Shown here one piece after another: positions 1 through 5,091 of a DNA stretch of 7,297 nt. This stretch comes from Rikenellaceae bacterium (lineage in GTDB: Bacteria; Bacteroidota; Bacteroidia; Bacteroidales; UBA932), in the NCBI GenBank assembly GCA_900771005.1, contig CAAGMI010000062.1, forward strand, positions 1-7,297, written 5' to 3'. Within the stretch, counting starts at the first letter, position 1, and each line of letters begins with the position of its first letter. Position numbers and translations under genes: made by a program. Below the pieces are notes generated by a model that worked only from the letters and a program-made list of their open reading frames with translations, ran no database searches and was not told where the DNA came from.

Positions 1-426
1 CTGCAGACGGGTCATGAAGCCCTCGATGTCCTTGTTTCTAAGACATAGAACAAACTGGCTGATCTCAAATCCGGATCTCGTTTTCTCTACATTGGTATAG
101 TAAGGAATGAGGAACTTTACGAAGCCCTCTTCCACCTCCTTGTTAGGATACCCCAGCTTGTATAGGCTGAACTCCTTGTCATATCCTTTTATAGTCAGAT
201 AACCGCTTTGATATATCACCGGGATCGGATTGGTGGAAGCTGAATCGACGCTGTTCAGCTCGTCGGCCGTCGGCTCCTCCTTCTCGAGATCTGAAAGGTT
301 GTAGTTATGCTTCTTGAGCAATTCAACAAGGTATGTCGGGGTTCCGGTCTCGAACCAGTAGCTCCTGAGCTTGAGGCTGTCAAGGGCATTGAGCAGACTG
401 AATGGATTGTAGATTCCTTCAGTGTC
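1..426 (-). pseudogene. AAA-ATPase-like / PD-(D/E)XK nuclease-family protein, internal fragment
   Basis: The minus strand is open from 426 to the window edge and encodes about 140 residues. They start with EGIYNPFSLLNALDS and continue through SYWFETGTPTYLVELLKKH, NPIPVIYQSGYLTIKGYDKE and GYPNKEVEEGFVKFLIPYYT. These stretches are typical of the large Bacteroidota family that joins an N-terminal AAA-ATPase-like domain (DUF1703 type) to a C-terminal PD-(D/E)XK nuclease-like domain. The visible part is the end of the ATPase-like region and the linker towards the nuclease domain, whose remainder lies beyond position 1. The N-terminal part with the Walker motifs is absent: the frame meets a TAA at 427-429 directly upstream of the homologous stretch, and no continuation is seen to the right. 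I infer a 5'-truncated, inactive gene. The cellular role of this family is poorly established. The family call is by recognition of motifs, not by a search. Confidence 0.75.
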
Positions 427-458
427 TTACAGATTCCACAAATGCAAGACGAAAGAAG

Positions 459-556
459 TTGCGGAGGATATATGCTTCCCGGCAATCCTCCCCACTGTCG
501 TGGGTCCCCTCCCTCTTCGGGAGCCAAAGTTGCCGGAAAGCATATATCCTCCGCAA
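459..556. repeat. 98-bp cloverleaf-like palindromic element
   Basis: Outer arms at 459-485 and 530-556 are inverted copies of 27 bp with one mismatch (C478 opposite A537). They begin TTGCGGAGGATATATGC. The 44 bp between them fold into two further hairpins: CCCAC-TGTC-GTGGG at 491-504 and CTCCC-TCTTC-GGGAG at 509-523. Such a compact multi-hairpin unit next to mobile DNA resembles a small non-autonomous repeat (MITE- or REP-like), or possibly a structured RNA. I found no target duplication beside it and no gene that would mobilise it, so its identity stays open. Confidence 0.7.
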
Positions 557-635
557 TCACGATGGGCTTTCAAGATTATGTTTGTATGATTTGCAAAAAG
601 GGAGTTGCGGGGATGCAGCACCAGAAAGAAGATGT

Positions 636-670
636 GGGCCAAAATTCATTGTTCCTGATGTTTTTGGCCC
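636..670. repeat. Inverted repeat GGGCCAAAA / TTTTGGCCC
   Basis: A perfect 9-bp inverted repeat (636-644 and 662-670) surrounds a 17-nt loop. No T-tract follows on either strand, so it is a poor intrinsic terminator. It lies 29 bp outside the left end of the IS66 element. Its function is unknown. Confidence 0.45.
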
Positions 671-699
671 TCATTCAATGTGAAAATTCTCTTGAAAAC

Positions 700-724
700 G
701 TAAGCATCCGAAGAAGTACATATT
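700..724 (+). repeat. IS66 left terminal inverted repeat
   Basis: This 25-bp sequence beginning GTAAGCATCCGAAG matches the inverted right end at 7064-7088 in 24 of 25 positions; the single difference is A at 712 against C in the reverse-complemented right copy. Identity falls away immediately inside the repeat. It defines the left boundary of the IS. Confidence 0.92.
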
Positions 725-729
725 TCAGT

Positions 730-787
730 TCGTGTAAGCGAGACCTAACTTTGTCGCACTAACACAAACTGGTATATGCTTACACGA
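730..787 (+). promoter_or_regulatory. Hairpin overlapping the tnpA start codon
   Basis: A perfect 10-bp inverted repeat, TCGTGTAAGC at 730-739 and GCTTACACGA at 778-787, brackets the tnpA translation start; the right arm includes the G of the ATG at 776-778. In RNA reading through from outside the IS, this stem would pull the start region into structure. Several insertion sequences (for example IS10 and IS50) are known to block translation of read-through transcripts in this way. That role is inferred here from position and symmetry only. Confidence 0.5.
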
Positions 788-1132
788 GAACAGATCGAAG
801 AGATCCAGACGGAGAGCCGCGAGAAGGGTGTCTCCATCAAGAACATTCTGAAAGAGAAAGGCGTTCCAGAGAGCCAGTACTTCTGGTGGAGACGCAAATA
901 CAGCAAGCCGGAAGTCCAGGAAGGGTTCCTGCCGGTATCGGGAAGTGGCCTGCCGGCAGCAATGGCAGCGCACCTATCCGGAACATCCCAGTCACCGAGA
1001 TCCAAATCAAAGCCCGGCGACGCCGGCGAGAACTGGATGAGCATCGAGCTCCGCACGGTCGGTGGCACGGACATGCGCATTCAGGGCGGACTGACTCCCG
1101 CCATGGTATATACGATTCTGAAAAGTCTGTAG
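776..1132 (+). CDS. tnpA: IS66 TnpA accessory protein
   Basis: The protein has 118 residues and is the small first protein of IS66 elements, needed with TnpB and TnpC for transposition. Its N-terminus (MLTREQIEEIQTESREKG, then VSIKNILKEKGVPESQYFWWRRKY) is the family's helix-turn-helix-type region over roughly residues 1-45, probably for DNA binding. The middle is low complexity (Ser, Pro, Gly, Ala). The C-terminal part, around IELRTVGGTDMRIQGGLTPAMVYTILKSL, is the typical beta-strand plus helix ending. The stop is three bases before the tnpB start, so the two genes are probably co-translated. No strong Shine-Dalgarno sequence is seen, which is usual in Bacteroidota. The start codon lies in the arm of a hairpin (730-787). 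The gene looks intact. Confidence 0.88.
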   Translation: MLTREQIEEIQTESREKGVSIKNILKEKGVPESQYFWWRRKYSKPEVQEGFLPVSGSGLPAAMAAHLSGTSQSPRSKSKPGDAGENWMSIELRTVGGTDMRIQGGLTPAMVYTILKSL

Positions 1133-1135
1133 TCC

Positions 1136-1537
1136 ATGTTCAGTCTTGGAGACGGTACGAAGTTCTGGCTTTACACGAAGCCCACGGACATGAGGAAGAA
1201 CTTCAACATGCTGAGCGGAATAGTGAACAGCCATATGGGACAGAACCTGTACAGCGGCGACGTGTTCGTGTTCGTGAACTCCGCGAACAATATGATGAAG
1301 CTGCTGCGCTACGAGCCCGGCGGCCTGGTAATCTACAACAAGCGGTTGGACCACGGGAGCATGCATCTGGTGGAGCGAGTTCAGGATGGAGACCCCAACA
1401 TAACCCCCTTCGAATGGCACCGGCTGGTCGATACGATCCGTGGGATAATTGATGATCCGAGGCGCAGGTTACAACGTCTGAAAGCTCTCCGGGACATCCA
1501 TATGGAGGCTTCCCTGCAAGAAGGGAAAACCGCCTGA
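1136..1537 (+). CDS. tnpB: IS66 TnpB (IS66 Orf2-like) accessory protein
   Basis: This 133-residue protein is a clear member of the IS66 Orf2/TnpB family. The hallmark segments are in order: FWLYTKPTDMRKNFNMLSGI near residues 10-29, the SGDVFVFVNSANNMMKLLRYE segment near residues 40-60, and GGLVIYNKRLDHG just after. The tail is rich in Arg and Lys (DPRRRLQRLKALR). Known genetics of IS66 shows TnpB is required for efficient transposition, but its molecular activity is not settled. It starts 3 bp after tnpA stops and ends 91 bp before the preferred tnpC start. Length is normal for the family (about 115-135 aa) and there is no sign of damage. Confidence 0.93.
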   Translation: MFSLGDGTKFWLYTKPTDMRKNFNMLSGIVNSHMGQNLYSGDVFVFVNSANNMMKLLRYEPGGLVIYNKRLDHGSMHLVERVQDGDPNITPFEWHRLVDTIRGIIDDPRRRLQRLKALRDIHMEASLQEGKTA

Positions 1538-1628
1538 GAATCAGTAAAATAAATTGTTAAAAAATGCAAGTTTTACTTGCATGAATGCCCGTTTTTTCGT
1601 ATATTTACATACAGAAAGAACGGGTAAA
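1538..1628 (+). promoter_or_regulatory. tnpB-tnpC gap with two hairpins and a possible promoter
   Basis: Two stems lie in tandem. ATGCAAG-TTTTA-CTTGCAT occupies 1564-1582. An 11-bp stem with one mismatch (1588-1598 with 1614-1624; ends CCCGTT and AACGGG) encloses a 15-nt AT-rich loop and finishes 4 bp before the tnpC ATG at 1629. TATATTTA at 1600-1607 resembles the Bacteroides -7 box (TAnnTTTG), with TTG at 1577-1579 about 20 bp upstream as a partial -33 box. IS66 genes are usually tightly packed, so this gap suggests separate control of tnpC. The promoter is a weak match and speculative. Confidence 0.4.
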
Positions 1629-2999
1629 ATGACTGCCGGGGAACAGAAAAAGATGGAGGCTTTGGAGGCCGAGAACGCGAAGCTCAGAGGAGAAAACTCC
1701 GAGCTTCAGGACAAACTTCTCGCCGCCCAGAAGACCCTTGCGAGATACACGCAGATGCTCTTCGGGCAGAAGACAGAACGCAGACGTCTTCCGGAGGATC
1801 CGAATCAGCTTACGTTGGACCTTTTCACTCAGGAGATGGATGCTGAGGAACAGGCCCGTCTGGACAAGGAGGCCGCCAAGGCCGTTGCCGAACAGGACAA
1901 GGTCGTTCACGTTGCCGCACATGACCGCAAGGTCCGCAAGGCAGTTGACACCAGCAACCTTGAAGTGAAGGAGGAGCATATATATCCTGAGCTTGACAAT
2001 AAGGAGGACTATGTCGAGATGGCTCCCGAGATGACCGACAGTCTGGTTCTTGTCCCCCGCCGGATGTACATACGCCGCATTGTCCGTCACAAATATGTGC
2101 TCAGGAGCAAACTTCAGGTAGAGAATCCCGACAGGCAGACCTTCCTCATCGCGCCGCTTCCGCCCGCACCTCTTCACAAATGCATGGCTGACGTCTCTCT
2201 GCTGGCGGATATCATAATCAGCAAGTATCAATACCATCTGCCGTTCTACAGGGTGATAGAGACATATAAGGAGTTGGGCGTCACTATCAGTTCCTCGACC
2301 ATCAACGACTGGTTCAAGGCGGTGGTCGGGAAGGTCAAGCCGCTGTACGATCTGCTGCGGGCGCACGTTCTGGCCTGTGATTATGTACAGGTGGATGAAA
2401 GCACATTACCGGTTATTGACAACGAGAAGCACCGTGCGGTGAAGGGATACGTGTGGAGCGTGGTGAACGTGATGACGGGAGACAGGTTCTTCTTCTATGA
2501 GCACGGCTCGCGGAGCACCCGCGTGGCGATGGGCTTGCTGAAGGCCTTCAAGGGAGCCATCCAGAGCGACGGCTACGTCGTGTATGAGCACTTCGAGGGT
2601 ATGGAGGGCAAGCAGCTCCTTGGCTGTTGGGCCCATGCGAGACGCAAGTTCTTCGAGGCGAGAAAGGAGAACGAGAAGCTGGCGAACGAGGCCCTCTTCT
2701 ATATCGGCAAGCTCTATGAAGTGGAGCACGAGGCCGATGCCCTGGATGAAGCTGACGGTAAGCCTGATTATGACAGAAGGAAAGCCCTGCGGCAGGAGAA
2801 GGCATACCCTGAAATCAAGAAGTTCGAAACGTGGATGGAGGTGAACATATACAAATGTGGCCCGAAGTCAATGATGGAGGAAGCCATCTCGTACACCTAC
2901 AGGATACTCAAGAAATTGTCCCTGTACACGACTGACGGGCGCTATAAGATAGATGACAACATGGTCGAGAACAGCATCCGGCCGCTGGCCATCGGCCGC
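1629..2999 (+). pseudogene. tnpC: IS66 TnpC transposase, N-terminal part (split by RIT insertion)
   Basis: This is the DDE transposase of the IS, residues 1-457 of a reconstructed 524. From the ATG at 1629 there is a charged coiled coil (about residues 7-45, EALEAENAKLRGENSELQDK), the MLFGQKTERR motif, a middle region where IS66 relatives often have a Cys zinc-finger but no Cys pairs are seen, and the IS66 catalytic domain. Catalytic residues by pattern are D256 (YVQVDEST), D314 (IQSDGYVVYE) and E447 (MVENSIRPLAIGR); GCWAHARRKFFE is also present. After Arg457 the reading frame enters inserted DNA, adds 19 foreign residues and stops at TAA 3057-3059, inside the RIT inverted repeat. An upstream ATG at 1554 is in frame but would read through the intergenic hairpins, so I prefer 1629. 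All three acidic residues are retained, but the conserved C-terminus is lost, so activity is doubtful. Confidence 0.93.
2994..2999 (+). repeat. GGCCGC direct repeat, left copy (putative crossover segment)
   Basis: GGCCGC occurs here at the end of the tnpC sequence and again at 6778-6783 where tnpC resumes. Only one copy exists in the reconstructed gene. A 6-bp repeated core fits strand exchange by tyrosine recombinases. The exact cleavage positions are inferred. Confidence 0.65.
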
Positions 3000-3025
3000 T
3001 TATGTTGTGTACCACATAAGCGGCC
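3000..3025. repeat. Extra 26-bp palindromic unit at the left RIT junction
   Basis: Between the left GGCCGC and the symmetric RIT end lie TTATGTTGTGTACCACATAA (3000-3019), whose outer TTATGT and ACATAA are inverted, and then GCGGCC (3020-3025), the target core in reverse orientation. Positions 2994-3005 and 3014-3025 form a perfect 12-bp stem around an 8-nt loop. Positions 3014-3031 (ACATAA-GCGGCC-TTATGT) look like a complete two-armed recombination site. The right junction has no equivalent. Confidence 0.75.
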
Positions 3026-3058
3026 TTATGTTGGCAATGCAGTTATGTTGGCATCGTA
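3020..3058 (+). repeat. RIT left terminal inverted repeat (39 bp)
   Basis: This is a perfect inverted match to 6745-6783, ending in CATCGTA on its inner side. The outermost six bases (GCGGCC) may belong to the target core rather than the element. It contains two direct copies of TTATGTTGGCA (3026-3036 and 3043-3053), separated by 6 bp. The TAA at 3057-3059 that closes the N-terminal tnpC frame overlaps its inner edge. Confidence 0.93.
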
Positions 3059-3096
3059 AAGGGAACTTCTCATATTCAACAAGATGTACAGTACAA

Positions 3097-3107
3097 TGCC
3101 AACATAA
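3097..3107 (-). promoter_or_regulatory. Inner recombinase-site motif, left RIT end
   Basis: TGCCAACATAA is an inverted copy of the terminal TTATGTTGGCA motif. It lies 43 bp inside the second terminal copy and 11 bp beyond the ritC stop. The right end has its counterpart at the identical 43-bp distance (6696-6706). It is a likely recombinase binding site. Confidence 0.6.
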
Positions 3108-3118
3108 CGTATAGTTGT

Positions 3119-4147
3119 CTATAGAGATTTCAAGAAGCCGATTAACGTTTTATCTTTTGGATTATACTTTGGGGCACCCTTCACTAGCACCTCACAAGTC
3201 TTTAAAGCCTTGGCCTTCATTCTGATGTTTACCTCCGCATATATGTTGGTAGTGTTAACTGATACATGCCCCAGCCACGAACGGATGGTATTGATATCAA
3301 CTCCCGCCTCAAGCAGATGGGATGCGGTCGAATGACGTATCGTATGTGGGCTGATATTCTTTTCGCTAATCGACGGCATGACATCCGCAGCCTTGGCTGC
3401 ATATTTCGATACCAACTCATATATCCCAAACCTTGTGATCGGCTCGCCATATCGATTTAGAAAGACAGGTTCTTCAGGGCTTCTTTTCATATATGGCTGC
3501 AATAGTTTCACCGTACTATCCCATAATGGACATACTCTTGTTTTATTTCCCTTACCTCGGATTGCTACCAAAGATGGCTGAACACCGTTACCGATAGCGA
3601 TGTCTTGTATTCGAAGATTCACCGCCTCTGTCGCTCTTGCACCGCTATTGTACAAGAACATCAATAGAGCATAGTCTCGAGCTCCTTGGGATGTCATTTT
3701 GTCCGGCATGGAAAGCAGTGTTTTTATTTCATCCTTTTCCAGATACACGATTTTGGGGATAGCTTTTCCATCCTGTTCTTTAAGGCTGGACCTCTTGATG
3801 GGGATATTCTTCAGTTTAGTATACCAATACAAGTATTGGGGTTCCGATGTCGAGATGTAACTTGCAAAGCTGTGTATGGCGGAAAGCCGGAGATTCCTCG
3901 TCTGAATAGAGCAGTTCTTGGCCTGCTCAATGTGATGCAGAAAGCCTACGACGAGATCGGGAGTAAGTTCTTCAATACGCAGCATATCAGGAGAGAGTCC
4001 CCTATCTATGACATATTCGAGTAGTTGACGCAACGCATCCCTATAACTTGCAATCGTATTTCTGGACAGATTCCTCACTATAGGCAGATATTCTGTAAGA
4101 TACTTTCGAAGCCAGTATCCTATAAGTTCTTTATCGGACTGTTTCAT
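3119..4147 (-). CDS. ritC: Tyrosine recombinase RitC-like, third gene of the RIT operon
   Basis: This 342-aa protein cuts and rejoins DNA through a phosphotyrosine intermediate, presumably at the element ends together with RitA and RitB. The N-terminal SAM-like core-binding domain spans about residues 8-105 (SRNTIASYRDALRQLLEYV). The catalytic domain follows with the full active site by pattern: R171 (NSGARATEAVNL), K199 (IRGKGNKTR), H268 and R271 (SPHTIRHSTASHLLEAG), H294 (SWLGHVSVNTT) and the nucleophile Y303 (NIYAEVN). The tail with IRMKAKALKTCE resembles RitC proteins. Its ATG overlaps the ritB stop as ATGA (4147-4144), so translation is probably coupled. It stops 61 bp inside the left inverted repeat; I see no clear terminator after it. 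It also resembles XerC/D in general, but the trio context makes a housekeeping role unlikely. The gene looks intact. Confidence 0.92.
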   Translation of the reverse strand: MKQSDKELIGYWLRKYLTEYLPIVRNLSRNTIASYRDALRQLLEYVIDRGLSPDMLRIEELTPDLVVGFLHHIEQAKNCSIQTRNLRLSAIHSFASYISTSEPQYLYWYTKLKNIPIKRSSLKEQDGKAIPKIVYLEKDEIKTLLSMPDKMTSQGARDYALLMFLYNSGARATEAVNLRIQDIAIGNGVQPSLVAIRGKGNKTRVCPLWDSTVKLLQPYMKRSPEEPVFLNRYGEPITRFGIYELVSKYAAKAADVMPSISEKNISPHTIRHSTASHLLEAGVDINTIRSWLGHVSVNTTNIYAEVNIRMKAKALKTCEVLVKGAPKYNPKDKTLIGFLKSL

Positions 4148-5091
4148 AGCATCACATATGATTGGAAGCGTTTACCTGCTTCATTCAGTAGCTGATTTGT
4201 GAAGGAGATATACACAGCCGTACTATCAAGATTGCTGTGTCCCAAGTATGTAGACAATACAGGCAAAAGTGCTTGCACATCCTTCCCGTCTCTATACCAT
4301 TGGGCGACACGGTTGGTAGCAAAGGTGTGCCGAAGATCTTGAAGCCGAACGTCTGAGAAAGCAGTATCCGCGCGATGGATGCCAGCTTTTTCCCTGATGA
4401 AGCTGAAAGCCTGCTGGAACGAAGATAGCCGAACAGGATTTCCTCTTTTATCAATAAAGAGGTGGTTATCGGCGACACATCTGCGCAGTGTTATTTCGGA
4501 ACGCCATAGCAAGTAGTCTTCAAGCATTCGGGATACCTCTTCACCAAAAGGAACTATACGGCTTTTGTAGAACTTTGTTTCCCGAATGAATGCAATGCCA
4601 TCTTGAAGACGGATGTCATCTACAACGAGATGAGTGGTTTCACTGGGACGTAGCCCAAGGCAATATGTCAGTTTGAGCATCGTCTGGATGACCTCAGGGT
4701 ATTCAATATTGAATCGCTTCCTGTAAGTCAAGGCGGTTTCAAAGATTCGTTTCAGATCCTCGTTGGAGTAGATGTAGGGTACAAAGCCCTCATTTTTCGC
4801 TGGCTTATCCTTTGGCAAAGGATTGGCCTTCATATATTTTCTGGCTATCGCCCACATGAAGAACCCATTCAAGATTGCATATATGCTGAACCAGTATGCG
4901 GTGGCAACGCCTTCTCTGATACCATGTGCATTCAGGTAGTAGAGACAATGCTGCTCCGATATGTTTGAGATGTCCTTATCTGGCCCTATATAATTGCAGA
5001 AGTTATTCATAATGAACTTGAGTGTTCGCGCCCTCTCTCCAAGGCTCATTCTGTACGATATGTACATAATGGTTGCTTCTTCTATTTTCAT
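4144..5091 (-). CDS. ritB: Tyrosine recombinase RitB-like, second gene of the RIT operon
   Basis: The protein has 315 residues from the ATG at 5091, which overlaps the ritA stop as ATGA, exactly like the ritB/ritC junction. An in-frame ATG at 5106 would add five residues and is less likely. The N-terminal domain (about 1-95) is helical with MYISYRMSLGERARTLKFI; the catalytic domain is about residues 110-315. Active-site residues by pattern are R148 (CLGLRPSETTHL), K173 (RETKFYKSR), R254 (LQDLRHTFA), H285 (STYLGHSNLDST) and Y294 (AVYIS). The first His of the HxxR box is replaced by Gln251, an accepted but notable variation. DGKDVQALLPVLSTYLGH before the tyrosine is characteristic of RitB. It probably acts with the other two proteins, possibly more as a structural partner. 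The gene appears intact. Confidence 0.92.
   Translation of the reverse strand: MKIEEATIMYISYRMSLGERARTLKFIMNNFCNYIGPDKDISNISEQHCLYYLNAHGIREGVATAYWFSIYAILNGFFMWAIARKYMKANPLPKDKPAKNEGFVPYIYSNEDLKRIFETALTYRKRFNIEYPEVIQTMLKLTYCLGLRPSETTHLVVDDIRLQDGIAFIRETKFYKSRIVPFGEEVSRMLEDYLLWRSEITLRRCVADNHLFIDKRGNPVRLSSFQQAFSFIREKAGIHRADTAFSDVRLQDLRHTFATNRVAQWYRDGKDVQALLPVLSTYLGHSNLDSTAVYISFTNQLLNEAGKRFQSYVML

Larger units (their letters stand above)
427..699. other. Non-coding gap with structured repeats between the broken nuclease-family gene and IS66
   Basis: No credible gene is present here. Open frames exist on both strands, but they run through a palindrome and give near-mirror peptides (CGGYMLPGN / CGGYMLSGN), which is the signature of translating an inverted repeat. 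The stretch holds a 98-bp cloverleaf-like palindrome and a 35-bp hairpin, listed separately. Its left edge coincides with the point where the neighbouring gene loses homology, so all or part of it may have arrived with a rearrangement. Confidence 0.6.

Noticed and set aside
459..556. Integron attC site
   Set aside because: Folding is attC-like in outline, but the terminal RYYYAAC/GTTRRRY boxes and extrahelical-base pattern are not seen, and no integron integrase or cassette genes are near.
636..670. Intrinsic terminator at the GGGCCAAAA hairpin
   Set aside because: The loop is long (17 nt) and no T-tract follows the stem on either strand; kept only as a repeat.
692..699. Target-site duplication of the IS66 element
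   Set aside because: The eight bases on the left (TTGAAAAC) and right (GCGCAAAG) do not match, even with shifted boundaries.
307..762. Open frames of 151 aa (plus) and others on both strands across 255-762
   Set aside because: They run through the 98-bp palindrome, giving near-identical peptides on both strands, and overlap the recognisable minus-strand nuclease-family fragment. No family features.
886..1452. 188-aa plus-strand frame across tnpA and tnpB
   Set aside because: Rich in Arg, His and Gly and out of frame with two family-typical proteins; a shadow frame.
1605..2366. 253-aa open frame on the minus strand inside tnpC
   Set aside because: It is antisense to the clear IS66 transposase domain and has no recognisable domain; a shadow of GC-rich coding sequence.
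3119..4147. Housekeeping XerC/XerD
   Set aside because: The protein resembles Xer recombinases, but it is the last gene of a coupled trio inside terminal repeats that split a transposase gene.
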